Positions 37,200-49,889 of a DNA stretch of 64,000 bases are shown here, piece by piece. The DNA lies in the NCBI GenBank assembly GCA_012295275.1, contig CM022671.1:32124427-32188426 (forward strand), read 5' to 3'. This stretch comes from Chrysomallon squamiferum. Taxonomy: Eukaryota > Mollusca > Gastropoda > Neomphalida > Peltospiridae. The translations under genes and the position numbers were made by a program. The notes beneath the pieces were generated by a model. It had not been told where the DNA came from and did no database searches. It worked only from the letters and a program-made list of their open reading frames with translations. Position 1 is the first letter of the stretch. Each line of letters opens with the position of its first letter.

Positions 37200-37660
37200 T
37201 TAATAACCTAAAGCATGAATCAGTTTAACTGGCTGCTGTAGATTATTTCTACAGTGTGTTGGTATAGAGCTGTGTTACATTGTCAGGCCTGGGGCAAATG
37301 AGAATGGCTATATCTAAATGATTAATAGGGTCACCTGAGTTAGGATGGGTCACAGTATTAATCCTCTTTAGAACCATACTTTCGGATTTTCTCCATTTCT
37401 CCAAGCTCCATAGCTGGTATATTAAGTGCCTTAGTTCATGCTTCACTGTTTTCATGAAGGTACATGTAAAAGATGCTTTGATGCTAATTGCTATGTATAG
37501 TCTGTAGCAGCAAGTTTCTTTTATATTTATAATAAAATACAGCCAGATTGATACAAAATAACTGTTAATATTTAAATTTGTTGAGCAATTGTTAAACAGT
37601 CTTTTATATTCATTGATTTGTTGCAGCATTTAAATATGGTTGCCATTGTTAAGAATATAA
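37200..37660. promoter_or_regulatory. complex island
   Basis: Moderately balanced. It contains the longest single frame in the window (126 codons, minus strand, 37249-37629), which shows no recognisable domain or splice structure, so I treat it as chance within an island. Confidence 0.35.
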
Positions 37661-37669
37661 TGAATGTAG

Positions 37670-38550
37670 GAGTTGAGCTTTTGAATTTGTTTATGAATAC
37701 TTGACATTTACATGACTGTGAATAGTATTACAAATTCTGAAACTCACAAAATGCACAGATATACATAAAATGCAGCTTAGAGATGCATAAAAGCAAGTGT
37801 TCATGTTACTCAGTTTTTAAAAATCACTCTTCCAGTTAGTAAATTGTTTAAAGAAAATCTTTTGTAATTTTCAGTAAAAATGCTCTTATAAAATTTATTG
37901 TCAAATGCATTTGAATATAAATACTTAACATGGAAATATTATGCATGTTTTAAGAAAGAGATCTTCCACAGAAAAGCATATAGATTTTTTTTATTCAGAT
38001 TTGAATAGAAAAGCTTCCAAGCAGCCTATTACTTTAATTACATTTTTGTATATTTTAGAAAGAGCAGTTTATGTCTGTGAATTTGAATTTATATTTGTTA
38101 ATTACATAATAATGACATTATTAATTTTTCTATATAAATAAATGCCAGTATTTATTTAGTTATTTATTTGTAAGTAAAAAAAGAACAAAAAATAAATATA
38201 AATTCAGTTACTGCTTCTGAACTTGATAATTGCTGCCATTGTGTACAATCCATAGTCTCGATATATATTGATTCTCTTACAAAAAGAACCTTGAAATCTT
38301 ATACATATGTTATGTAATTTACTTCATTACATGAACAAGTGTGTAATATTAATATCATCCCTACATATTTCTGTTGTCTCATCCATCATGATTAATCAAG
38401 GTAAAAATAACTAATGTCGTTCTAAAATTCTTATCAATGGATTTGTTATACAAACAGTGAGATAGCAAGACAAGACAGCATTACCACTGTCAAAAAATAA
38501 CATATAATAATAAAATAAAAAAAAATATTTTTTTTCCTTCAAATTGATAG
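37670..38550. other. AT-rich desert
   Basis: No exon or repeat family recognised. Confidence 0.55.
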
Positions 38551-38559
38551 TAACGATCA

Positions 38560-38990
38560 CTCTTATACCTCTGGTGCCCCTTTAAGGCAACCTAAGTCGG
38601 TTCAGATCATTGTGTGTATGCGGATTGTGTGTCAGGGCAGCAGACACAACAAGCTAAGCCCATTACAAGTGGAAGCAGTGTTTTACAAAGGTCACTCTTG
38701 ACAATAGAGGTATTCCACAAATCATTCTCTTCACTGTAATAATAAGTCAGCCTATAGCTGCTGGCAGCCCACTGAGCCCCAGAGCTTTCTTTATTACTGT
38801 CATTTTAGCCAGCTATTTGATTAATACATGATAATGTAGCGTTAAAAGCAGAGGGGGGAAATGATAAACAAATACAATTATATGTACCTAGCACTACAGA
38901 TAGACAAATTAATAACCAGATGTTGTCCATCAAGCAGATAAATGGATTATGAAAGTTGTATAAATTTATTATATATACAGGTAAGTTCAC
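38560..38990. promoter_or_regulatory. complex island, candidate regulatory element
   Basis: About 400 bp of balanced sequence, clearest at 38565-38800, with CpGs near 38600 and 38621. A donor-like acag|gtaagt at 38980 has no open frame upstream. Confidence 0.45.
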
Positions 38991-39345
38991 TTAAAAACAC
39001 ACAAGCGTGCGTGCAGACACTTGCATTTGTTACAAACATCTTCATACATAAACACACTTAAAACAAATAGTTATTAATGATTATATGATTAAATCAGTAA
39101 AGGAGCTAATAACAAAACAAAAAAATAAAATAAAAAATAAATAAAAAATAAATTTGGTAATTATACTTAATTAATTCTCCTTTATTTTTTTTTTTTTTTT
39201 TTTTTTTCTATAATTATATACCTTGATGTACTTTAATTAAAAACACACACACAAAAACAACAAACAAATTAAAATAAATGAATAAATAGAGTCAGACTGA
39301 CAGATACATATCATAGTGAGGGATCAATGTTGAAAAATGTCAGTA

Positions 39346-39350
<5 letters not shown>

Positions 39351-39389
<39 letters not shown>
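39351..39389. repeat. poly-A run of 39
   Basis: Longest uninterrupted homopolymer in the window. A T run of about 25 lies nearby at 39183-39207. Confidence 0.95.
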
Positions 39390-39394
<5 letters not shown>

Positions 39395-39399
39395 ATGCC

Positions 39400-39660
39400 T
39401 CTGACTATAAATTTCTTCTGGAGTTCACTTTATGATGTTGTAGACATAATGGGCTTTGACAGTTACAGGTAGGAGAGCTGTAGAGAGGGGCAAAAGGAAC
39501 TGGTTACAAGGTCAGTCCCTCAAGATTGCCCCTTAAGGATTTTTCTCCCACTAGCCAGAACTATGTAGAAGTGTTTTAGTAACTATTGTATTTGTTATTA
39601 GGATAAAACAGTCTTGCTGCTACTTACCCAGTATATTGACAGCTGTGGGTATTTTTCTCC
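39400..39660. promoter_or_regulatory. complex island
   Basis: About 250 bp of balanced sequence between homopolymers. No exon found. Confidence 0.35.
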
Positions 39661-39664
39661 TTTT

Positions 39665-40235
39665 TGAATTTACATTTTTTTTCTTTGTGTGTGTGTATGT
39701 GTGGTGTTCATTTTTTTTTTTTTCATTTATTCATCTATTCTTTCTTTCTTTCTTTTATGTTTTTCATCTTTTATTTGTTCAGCTATATTATTAACATTGC
39801 TTCATATAATAAATACATTCTGAATCTGTTACATTTTTTCGTGTTACTGAAAATTCAGAAATATGTGATAACATCTGGCAATTTGTACTCTTTGTATTAC
39901 TTGTGTATGTATATGCAACACTTTTGTATTAGTTCTCACATATACCAGAGAGGTGTTACATTTCTACATAAATAATTTATATGTTTGCAGCAGAAGAGAG
40001 CATAATAAATGAAGCTGGAAATGATTATATTTAAAAGAGAATCACTAAAAATTGAAGGTGATCTGTAAATTATTTTTTTGCAGGTCATTTGTTGAATTTC
40101 CTTTGTTGTTGTTTTTTGTTGTCGTCATAATCATAACTAATATTTATTAAATGACGAATTGTATTTAAAAATATTTTTTATTTAAATAATACATCAATTC
40201 TATTTTATTTTATTCTGTTTCAATCTCTTCTATTT
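39665..40235. other. T-rich low-complexity sequence
   Basis: T runs and TTTC words, translating as a false Phe-rich frame. No gene seen. Confidence 0.6.
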
Positions 40236-40253
40236 AATTTAATTTATTTTATT

Positions 40254-40320
<67 letters not shown>

Positions 40321-40322
40321 TT
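40236..40322. repeat. (TTTA)n microsatellite, about 20 units
   Basis: Perfect tetranucleotide from about 40254, preceded by ATTTT variants. Confidence 0.95.
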
Positions 40323-40359
40323 AAAACTTACTTTTTCCCTTTATACTATTACTTCATTG

Positions 40360-40720
40360 CATGATCTGTTGCCGTTTGTACAAGCAGAATGACTTTGTGT
40401 TATTGAATTCTAAATGGATTCGTTTCACCAAGGCCCGCATTTAGTTTCTCTTCATACTTCTGCAGATATTGGACTCTATTACTGCCTGCACTGAGCATGC
40501 TAACTGCACATAAATCAGATACACAAGATATCTTTTTACTCATTTCTTTGGGTCATTTGAAACTTATGTGCCTGGTCCCATGTCATAGAGGCAGACCCAG
40601 TATTTTCATAAAGGGGGGGGGTTGGTTATGTTTGATCATGCAGCCTTTGGCAAGTATTTATTCATTTTTGTCACAGATTATTACTAATCAGAGCTTGTAT
40701 GAGATCAAGTGGATTTTTTA
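40360..40720. other. complex patch with a possible old transposon fragment
   Basis: 40370-40510 is balanced unique sequence. At 40590-40621 the words gcagacccagtattttcata and a nine-G run resemble a dispersed G-run repeat I associate with invertebrate genomes, but I cannot name the element. Confidence 0.25.
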
Positions 40721-40729
40721 TTTTTTAAT

Positions 40730-41560
40730 TTAAAAAAAAAAAAAAAAAAATTTGTGACAAATTAACTCAGATAAAAAAAAAAAAATTAAAATTCGAACTT
40801 TTTCTGATTTTGATGACAAATTTTGAGATTAGATGATTTATGGTGATTTAAACATAAGAACAAAATATTTACACCAAAAGTGTTTAATCTTGTTTGCAAA
40901 CAAAAGTTTGATGGTGTAAATGAGGTGTAAACATCATTGTGTACTGAAAACTGAAAAAAAAAAATGTCTGTGACAGAGAGCTTGAGTTTCCATTAGCAGC
41001 TGATTGCTCTTTTAATTTCACAAATATTAGTTCATTATAATTTGATGGGAAGTTAATATTCTGTTAACATGTCATATGATCTCTTCATTTAAATGTCATA
41101 TTTAATCACTAGAAGCCAAATTTGTCAAAAACAAATTAAAAATTAGCCTAACTGTTTCAATATGAGTTGTAATTATTATTATTAATTTTTTTTCTAATTT
41201 TTTATTTGATTTTATATTAATGCTTTTTTTTTTTTTTGTCTGTTTGTTATTATTATTAATTTTTTTTATTTCAAGTTATCGAAAATAAATAGAAAATATG
41301 ACAACAATATTATTTATATAATAATAAAAAAATAAACAAATATAAATAATAAAATAAATAATAATAAAAACAGAAAAAAAAAACACAAAATAATAAAAAA
41401 TTTTTGTTATCAGTGTTTACATTTTTATTCATTTAATTTTATTAATACCATTTTTAGAATTTATTTTACAATATATTTTAAGTTCAGTTCTTTAATTTTT
41501 CTTTTTCTCTCTCTCCAGAAATTCTTAAATAAACCTTGTTTATAATAATCAAACATGTCA
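40730..41560. other. AT-rich desert with A and T runs
   Basis: A-rich and T-rich simple sequence (40732-40751, 41222-41238, 41320-41400). No gene seen. Confidence 0.65.
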
Positions 41561-41564
41561 TAAA

Positions 41565-41910
41565 TTCACCTCTCATGAAAAAAACAGTTACAAGTCTTTT
41601 TCCTTTCAATGACTGCTTTTCCAGCACTGTGCTTAATCATATTTAAGAGTTTATAAGTGCCATAGATAATTCCACACAATATGGCTTTTCTTGTAAACTA
41701 CTCTAGATGATTTTTTGTTGGTGAAAGAAAGCCAAGTGTAGATCACCATCAGAAGAAAGTTATTACAAATGGTTTAACCTCTGACATGAAGCAGCTGGCG
41801 TTGTTGTGAAAATGTGGATTGTGTTGCACAAATGTTGGCTAATAATCGCTTTTAAGAGGCAAAACTTGCCAACAGGAATGCAAAACTTGAGAAGTTGAGT
41901 TTTGTTTGTG
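41565..41910. promoter_or_regulatory. weak complex island
   Basis: About 330 bp less AT-rich than its surroundings. No exon found. Confidence 0.3.
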
Positions 41911-41919
41911 TGTTTGAAA

Positions 41920-42830
41920 TATTTTTTGTTAAAATTTATTTGGTTAAATAATTTTAAAAAATTTGTTCTTGTAAAATGGCTTAACATATGCTGGTTATTA
42001 AATGATACAGGAGTATTTTTTATGATGGAATGCACAATCTTTTTTTTTTTTTTTTTTTTTTATTTTTTTTATAATTTTTTTAAATATTGTGTGAATCAAA
42101 AAAAATCAATAATTGCTATAAAATTTAATTTAAGGTGATGTTTGAAAGAGTGAATTTGTAATTCATTCTAATTATTTATAGTTGTATTTATTATATATTT
42201 TTTTTTTTTTTTAATTAGTTTTTATTTTTATTTATTTATGATGGTTTTTTTTGTTTTGGTTTTTAAATTTATAAATTTGTACTTTTCTCTTAGGTTGCTA
42301 TTTAGCTGGACTGAAAGGATAATTTTTTTTTCCCTGCTTTTTTCTGTCCTCTTTATATTCATCATTTTGTTGATGCCTGGAAGCCAATATTTTTTTATTT
42401 TTTTTTATTTTATTATTGTTATTATTTTTTATGTCTGTGCTGGTATCATTAACTATGTTTTCATTCTCTTTCTCTCTCAATCATTTATTATTTTTTTATT
42501 TGTGACATCCAGAAGAATGTTTTTTTTTTTTTAATTCCCTCTTTGTATATCTGTCTTTGGTGATTATTTATAATTATTTTATTGCCTCCAGACAAATGTA
42601 AAAAAAAAGATAAAATGACAGGAAAAAAAGAAGAAAAAATAGTAATAATAAAAAAAAAAACAAGGAAAAGATTAAAATAAATCATATGTGTCTCATTTCT
42701 TTGATCAAGAATCCTTCCCCCCCACTTGTTTTATTTTTGCATTAAAAGAAGTAAAAAAAAAAACCAGTTTAATACTACATTCTTATTCTTCAGTTTCTTT
42801 TTTTGAAAATAAGCAACAATTTATATTTAA
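41920..42830. repeat. T-rich low-complexity block
   Basis: T runs at 42039-42061, 42189-42212 and 42521-42532, pyrimidine-rich stretches, and a C run at 42715-42723. The long frames are artefacts. Confidence 0.75.
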
Positions 42831-42839
42831 CAACTCAAC

Positions 42840-43180
42840 TTGAATAATCACATAAGTATTGCAGAGATAAATGTATTACCATCCTTGATGTCTTTGAACT
42901 GGACATACCAGTAGTTACTGTAATCATCAGCATTCAATCAGCTGGTGTCTTTCCATTAGTCTTGGTGCTGTAGACTATATTGATATTTGGGAAATGTGAG
43001 GAAATGGATGGCAATTGAATAGCCTGTTTGCTCAATTGGATTTCCTTAGCATGAGGTTTTCATGTGAATGGTTGTGAGGTTTTGTCATTCTGAATAAGTC
43101 ATCACTGCAGCTGCAGGATGCTCTCTTCTTGACCTTTTCAGAATAGAATCAAAATAGTTTTTGTTAATCGTAATAGAAAG
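42840..43180. promoter_or_regulatory. complex island, candidate regulatory element
   Basis: About 330 bp of balanced sequence with a TCF-like CTTTGAA near 42891 and TAATC words. No exon found. Confidence 0.4.
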
Positions 43181-43198
43181 TTAGCGATGGGGGAAAAA

Positions 43199-43335
43199 AC
43201 AGAAAAGAGGTGTTAATAAATTTATTAATTAATAAATTAGTAATTTATTAATGTTAGTATTTTATTACAGAAAAGAGGTATTAATTAATTGATTAATTAA
43301 CAAATTAGTAATTTATTATTGTTAGTATTATCATC
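43199..43335. repeat. 68-bp tandem duplication
   Basis: acagaaaagaggtgttaat at 43199 recurs as acagaaaagaggtattaat at 43267. The AT-rich remainder, including aaattagtaatttatta, is conserved between copies. Confidence 0.8.
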
Positions 43336-43339
43336 ATTA

Positions 43340-43660
43340 CTACTGTTACTATTATTTTTATTTTTATATATTTATTACATTTTTTCTTTTAACATGCTCT
43401 AATAATCCATTAATTTGCTATCAGTTAGCAAGCAGTTCATACAGGAACAGAAAAAATAAAATAATTATCATGGTTGTAATTGTTATCTGATTATTACGCT
43501 AATGGACATTATCAGTATTAATCTGAAAAAATTTCTCAATTAATAATATTATTCAATGAGAATCTTCATGTTTTATTAATTGTAAATTAATAATAACACA
43601 AGCAACAACAACAACAACAACAATAATAATAATAAAAGTAATAATAGGTCAACATCCTTT
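43340..43660. other. AT-rich sequence with (AAC)n-(AAT)n
   Basis: Short trinucleotide microsatellite at 43601-43634. No gene seen. Confidence 0.7.
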
Positions 43661-43669
43661 TGAACTTTT

Positions 43670-44525
43670 ATAACAGGTTCTGACTGTAAAAACCTGCTGC
43701 TCCAGTAATGATCATTACTTTCTTTCTTTTCTGTTTAAAAAAAAAAAATTACACTGTAAATGTGTTACTTGATCTCAGAGAATCTATGTAATAATATCTC
43801 GCAATGTTTGTTTAATTAGGTTCACTGACATGCTGTAAGTTGCTCATTGGAAAAGAAACCAGCTGTGCATTTATTGATTGACAGCATGTTGTCTGTTGAA
43901 ATGAATGTTCACATAAACATGACGTTTTGTAATCGTTATATTTACAAATTGTTCAAATCAGGTGTATTGTAGTGTATTATTGTTTGGTGTTTAAACAAGT
44001 ACTTAGTAGTAGAAGAGAACTGTATGTCATCAGTTACAGGAATACATGGGTAAGGTGTCCAAGATTTATGTACTTGAACTTTCAGTGATATAAAAATGCT
44101 AAATAGATATTGATTATTTTTCTCTTTCATTTTTATTTTTGTATTACAAAAATGTGATCCTAAAATAAAATTATTAAATGAATGTTTAACCACACCTGTA
44201 TGATAAAAGAATACAGTGATTTGAAATATAATAATTTAGAAAAAAAAAAATATTGAAAAATGTCAATAGTATGTAAAAAAGTTTTTTTTAAAATTTTTAT
44301 AAATGCACAATAAATAATAATAATTAAAAAATAATTTTAATTTTTTTTTTTTAAAACCCAGCACCTGTAAAGAACAGCTAAAAATCAAGCTGAGGTACAA
44401 AATGAAAAATGAAATATTTAATATTTAAAAAAGCAAGCAATGACTGTTTATTCTATTAATATTATTTGCGAGTTTTTTTTTTTTTTAGCAGCTTTTTAAA
44501 AAAATGTTTTGATTTGTATACTTTG
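43670..44525. other. AT-rich sequence with weak patch at 43780-44070
   Basis: The 83-codon minus frame at 43942-44193 is not recognisable and lacks splice support. Confidence 0.5.
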
Positions 44526-44529
44526 CCTC

Positions 44530-45370
44530 AGGGACAGTTTATAGAAGTGCAGGTTGAAAGTTTTATTTTCTACAAAGGAATCCTCAAGCCCTCTTAACAT
44601 CCTTTTATGCACTTGATCATGTTCCCACCCTTTGCATTCCATCAACATTTGATTTCAGACTTCGTTGCTAATAGCTCGACTTGAATGTGGAAAGTACACT
44701 TAATAACAGCAAGAAGTAGCTGACCTTGGCAGTAATAAAAAATCAATAATAGAACAGTTTATGTCTGTAACTTAAAAGATCAACAAGTACAGGTAAATCT
44801 TATCACACATCTGGCAGTTTAAAAGACTGATAATGCAAGGCACTTGTCATATACACATTTATTATGCTTAAATAGGTATTAATTTCTTATTGCTTGCTTG
44901 CTATATTGTACAGACACATTAGGTGCTCTTTGTGTGTGTATGTGTGTTGAATAACCACTGTAAAAAGCTGTCATTCTGCAGTGCTTTGTCATTCTCTCGG
45001 CATGTCATATGGGACTGTGGGAGATGTCACAAGGTATGAAGCAGTCTTAATCGATTCCGTGGCTTCGAGCCCACCAAGACCACCTACCAAGATTCGAGGG
45101 GAACTTTAATGACTTAGTTTGACTGTGAAGAGCTTTAAAAGTCACTCTGGGCTCGGCTGCAGTACAGAGGAAAAGATGAATATTTTATAGCATTGTTCAC
45201 ACTGGAGTTGGCAGTGCTCGCTCAGACGGATAAAAGTTTTATGGCCAATGTTTACAGTTGAGGAGAGATTTGAAAATTGTTTTCCGATTGTCATGATAGA
45301 TAGGTGTTTGTAAATGCAGCAGGATGCCAGTGTTAAATGAGCAGTCCTGTTACTGCAGGTTCTTACAATG
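44530..45370. promoter_or_regulatory. strong complex island, candidate conserved regulatory element
   Basis: About 800 bp of comparatively balanced sequence, densest at 44990-45260 with CpGs near 45050, 45059, 45066, 45097, 45154, 45220 and 45227. All three plus frames stay open across some parts because stops are rare, so openness alone is not evidence of coding. Confidence 0.5.
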
Positions 45371-45476
45371 AAAACATGATGCAGTTATCTGATGATAGTT
45401 CATGCTGTGATGGTGTATTGCTATTATTTAGTGACATTGTACTGTTATGCTATGAGGGTATGTATCTCATACAGAC

Positions 45477-46130
45477 TTTTTTTTTTTTTTTTTTTTTTAA
45501 TTTTCAAACTGATAATATTCTAAATATATTGCAGTTTAATTACTGATAATGTGCAAGATATTATCCAGTGGTGATAATGTGACATTAAATTGTTATATGC
45601 TATTATTTATTGATAAGATGAAATAAATCTTCAAACTATGTTCTACGATGTCATTATGGTATGTATATCATGTACATTGTAAAAGTTAGGAAGGAATGTT
45701 TAATGTTTAACTGGATTTTAATATTAATTTTTGTCATGTAAAATAGATAGTTTACTTTTAGGATAGGTTAAATTAATTTTAATATTTTTATTATTATTAT
45801 TATTATTGTTTTTTTAAGGATTTAATTTAATAGTTACACATTTAAATTTAATTTTTAAATTCAATTTATTTATTTATTTATTTATTTTTATTATATTTTC
45901 ATTGTCATGCTTGATTTTATTATTTAAAGTTAATTTTGGCTTTTTATTATTATTATTTTTCTTTTTCAATTTTGTTTTATTACTTACTTTGATGGCTTAT
46001 TTTATTTGCTTGTTTTATTATTATGACTTTCTTTAAAAATATAACCTTTAAAAAAAATAAAAATAAAATAAAATCCCTACAGTATTATTAATTTTTAAAG
46101 GATTTAAAAAAAAAAAAAAAACTTCTATTT
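45477..46130. repeat. poly-T and AT-rich low-complexity sequence
   Basis: T run at 45477-45498, (ATT)n near 45788-45808, (TTTA)n at 45866-45886, and poly-A at 46107-46121. No gene seen. Confidence 0.8.
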
Positions 46131-46139
46131 AGATGGCCT

Positions 46140-47285
46140 TGATATAAACTGTAAAATATCTTCAGAATGATACTTCATGCATACAGTGGCAACATAAACA
46201 TGTCAAACATGCCATATATCAAGTGTTAAATTTTGGCAATAAGGGTCTGTCAAGGGGTCTGCATGAGCATCCAAGGTCTGCATCATGACACTTTTTCTCA
46301 GGTGGCCCATTATCCTTGATACTTTGTCATAAAACTCTGAATCAATTGCAGGCTTATTTTCATAGTGCCGAGATAAATACACGTGTGCAGTGATATTGAT
46401 TGGATTGGGATATAATGGGAGTTGTAAAAAAAAAAAAAATAATAATAAAAATGGGAGGTGAATTAATAGTGTTTATGGTTTTAATGACCATACTAATACA
46501 TTGGTTTCTTGCTAGCAACAATACATCTAAGTATCTGGTTGCTTATTGATTGTGTTATTGATGTTCTTAACACAAGGAGTTTCATGGTCACAAGAAATGG
46601 TTAATACGTGTTCACATTCATTAAATTTGTCAAAGCTTTTTCCAAATTGTTTTTATATAAATACTGATTTAGTTACTTTGCTGCTAATGTTGTTTTTATT
46701 TTTCCACTGTCATCTAACTTAAAATGTATTTTCTTCCTTCTTTTTCAATTATATTTCTTTTCTGTCCTCAGCTCGTTTTCACTACTCATTTTATTTTGCT
46801 TTCTTTCCTGTGTTCTTGTTTTTCTTTCTGTGATTGAAAATAATCTTCATGCTGTTGTGTGCTTTGGTTTTCATGGCTCTGCTGCTAGTCCTGTGATCTC
46901 CAGCTGGGATGGCAATAACCACTTTCAAGAAAGATTCAGATCATAATCAGAAATCCAAAAATCCCTGAAGATGAACAGAAAAAAACTGAGAAAAAAACCA
47001 ACAAATTTTCAGCATTCAGAATAATGACATTTGGGATTTTGCATGTACAGCTACAAGAAACAATAATTGTCAATATATTTATCTGTTTACATTGATTAAC
47101 TGTTCTTTGGTACATGACAGGATTGCTTTAGAGATTGTGCAGAATAGTGAAAAAAATTCTAGTAACTGAATTTGCAAGATAAAAAGGCTATGCAGTAGAA
47201 TGCTTTGATCACAATATTAAAACATTGCATTTAAAAAAAAAACCAAAACACATATACCAAGAATAAAACAAAAATAAATATTTCC
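46140..47285. other. mixed sequence with weak islands
   Basis: 46140-46420 and 46840-47230 are moderately complex and include imperfect words shared with the array that follows. 46690-46840 is pyrimidine-rich. No exon found. Confidence 0.4.
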
Positions 47286-47289
47286 CAGT

Positions 47290-48235
47290 TATTTTAAAAG
47301 TCCAGTAACTATGTTCTAAGACAGACAAATTTCACAACAGTTTATGTTGACTACCACATTAAACTGCTCAAGCCAAATCAACCAAGCTTTTTGGTTCATA
47401 ACATAATGCAGATATGTATTCCAAACAGTTTTTTAAAATCATGATATTACAATTATCCTATAAACAAAACATAATACAAATATATATTTATAAGTTAACT
47501 CAAACCATCACATTAAACCACCCTTGCCAGAAACAACCAATGTACCAGATAATGCAAATATATATTCACAACATTTTGTTCAGATCACTGTATTAAAACT
47601 GTCACATTTCTATACAACCTATTTTCCCCATAAACAAAGCATAATACAAATCTGCATCAATTTGTTTTGATCATCACAGCAGACCATCCACCAACTTCCC
47701 CATAAATGAAATGGCATAGATGTATATACACAGCAGTTTGCCTTGACTGCTGTGTTAAAACCATCTCATTCTAATACAGTATTTCCCCAGACAGAAATTA
47801 TAAGACTAATGTGTATTTGCAACATTTTGTTTTGACCACTACATTAAACCACCTGTCAATACACACATTTCATAGCTACAGTTTATATTTACACAACATT
47901 TAGCTTAAATTACTAAACTCTTCTAATTTGATACAGCCAATTTCCTGTGAACAAAACTTAATACATATATGTGTTCACAGCAGGTTTCTTTCAAACTACA
48001 TCGAAGCATCTTCCAATACAACCAGGTACAGATACATTAATAGCAAATCACATTCATAACAGTTTGCTTACATCAGCATATTAAATATTCTATTCCAATG
48101 CAGCCCATTTACCATGTGTAAAACATAATAACAAATGTATATTCATAACATTTAGATTAGATCAACATCTTAAAACTATCCATTCCTGTACAATACAATT
48201 TCCTATGTCTGTTATATATTTTATTCTCTGACAAA
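47290..48235. repeat. ancient tandem array, about 80-bp unit, about 11 copies
   Basis: A core ttcacaacagtttgttttga followed by a cacattaaaccat-like arm, a caatacaacc-like arm and aacataatacaaatat recurs near 47331, 47419, 47488, 47567, 47657, 47738, 47817, 47889, 47974, 48053 and 48142. Spacing is 70-90 bp. Copies differ strongly, so the array is old. It carries no coding frame. Confidence 0.75.
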
Positions 48236-48442
48236 CTGAGTTTTCGGATTTTTTTTTTTTAAATTGGGTAAAATAAGAAACAGTGTTTTATTCTTCAAAT
48301 AGATGATTTATACCATCTTTTTTTTTTAAATTTATTTATTTGTTATTATTATTTTTTTAAATTTTAAACTGATTTTCTGTCTTGTGTATTAAATAAATAT
48401 CTTTATGGAGTATGAAAGCATGTGCATAGCAGGACCAGCTAT

Positions 48443-48500
48443 GATGGCTCAGTTGGCTAAGATTATTTCAACATGTGAGAAATACAAATTGCATAATTCA
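48443..48500 (+). mobile_element. tRNA-derived SINE head fragment
   Basis: TGGCTCAGTTGGCTAAG at 48445-48461 is a near-consensus A-box. A decayed B-box-like aatacaaattgc lies about 36 bases downstream at 48481. Confidence 0.5.
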
Positions 48501-48504
48501 GTTT

Positions 48505-49778
48505 ATAAACATGTAGAATTATAATAGCTTATGATGTACAAATACATATTTATTTGTTTTGTTTTTTGCGCTTTTTTCTATTGAAAATAGGTATTGTTAA
48601 TTTTATTGATATTTTTTGGTTCTTGTTGCATTCATAACAGCTAAACGAGCATTAAAAAATTTTGCATTTCAGTGTTTTTAACTCATATTGCCTTTATTTG
48701 AATGTATGTATTGCAAACAGATACTACAATTTTCCCTAAATAAATTGAAACTATAAAAAGACCACTCTGCATTAAAATATGAAACAAATAATTCTTAAAA
48801 TATTTTACTGTTTTATAGATGACATCTTTAAATATTCTGTCTTTGACCTGGCCTTTTTTCTTTCTTTTTCTTAAAGAAAGAAGGTTATGGGTGGGAGGGG
48901 AAAAAAAAAAAAAAAAATTATTACTTTTTTTATTTAATGAATATAGTAGTTACACATTTTTTTATTTTATACACTATACCTAAATATTTATAAGTATTTT
49001 GGAACTATGATATACTTTTTTACCAGTAAAGAAATAACTTTCTGTATAATCATTTCTTTAGATAATATGGCTGTTCTCAATTTTACACATTGGTTATTAA
49101 GTTCAGTTAGTGTTATTGTGACTAATTTTCTTTCCATAATCACTGACATTTACATCATAAATTTATCACTTGGCACATGCAAGAAAGCAATAACTAGTTT
49201 TCAGGGGACACAACTCTTTGAGACTTTACTCTTCAGTTTATCAGCCATGTGATTTGGAGCTAATTTCAGAGCCTGTAGTGTTGTTAGGAGGGCAGAATTC
49301 TCCATGTACTTAAGCTCTATGTGTAGTGCTTTTAAAATCTAAGATTTGGAATTTAAAATCAGATGTGAACACAAATTTATAAATAAAACATGATGTAATT
49401 TATGTGATTCCTTTAGTTATTCTAAGCAATAAATAATCCCTGAAATATAAATTACTATATATCAGGGGGAGGTGTTTTTTGTTTGCATTTTTAAGTAAAT
49501 GAATAAAATTTAAATTATGTTTTAAATATTGTTTTAAAATACATTAAATAAGACTTCAAATAAATAATATTGACTATTACATTGCATGCATTAAACATTT
49601 AAAGGGACCATCGTTTATAAGTATAATACTGTATAATAGCATCAAAGACAACTTTGATAATACTAGATTATCTGGTACTATTTAAATAATAATAATAATA
49701 ATAATAATAAATTAAAGTTGATTCACACCAAAATTATTTATTTTTTTACTGATATATTTTGTTTCCTTTTGCTTGCAG
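48505..49778. other. AT-rich intron upstream of the first clear exon
   Basis: A run near 48899-48918, AT-rich unique sequence, and (AAT)n at 49686-49710. 49190-49350 is slightly more complex. The last 40 bases hold the acceptor polypyrimidine tract. Confidence 0.6.
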
Positions 49779-49889
49779 AATGTTGTCAAAACCCACAATC
49801 ACTTTAAGCAGTTCAAAGAAAAAGAAGTTCAGAACAACATTCTACCAAAAGACAAATCTAAACATGTGAAGAAGAAATCCAACAGAAAG
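49779..49889 (+). CDS. internal coding exon (37 codons) of an unidentified gene
   Basis: A 111-nt segment is bounded by a pyrimidine-rich acceptor ending ttgcttgcag and by the donor AAG|gtaag. Only one frame is open; the other two contain stops. The exon is phase 0 at both ends and starts directly at codon AAT. The product is hydrophilic and strongly basic: it begins NVVKTHNHFKQFKEKE and ends KHVKKKSNRK, a lysine/arginine cluster that would suit a nuclear localisation signal. The surrounding introns are far more AT-rich and full of stops. The exon joins in frame to the 53520-53615 exon, which extends the basic run by K-D. I do not recognise the protein family. What is seen: splice sites, frame, phase and composition. 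What is inferred: that it belongs to a long plus-strand gene whose introns fill most of the window. Confidence 0.82.

Noticed and set aside
37249-37629. 126-codon minus frame, the longest in the window
   Set aside because: No recognisable domain, high Ile/Asn/Lys content, no splice structure. Consistent with chance in an island with few stops.
44983-45034. 52-nt segment between ctgcag and AAG|gtatga
   Set aside because: All three frames are open because the island is not AT-rich, so there is no frame-specific signal.
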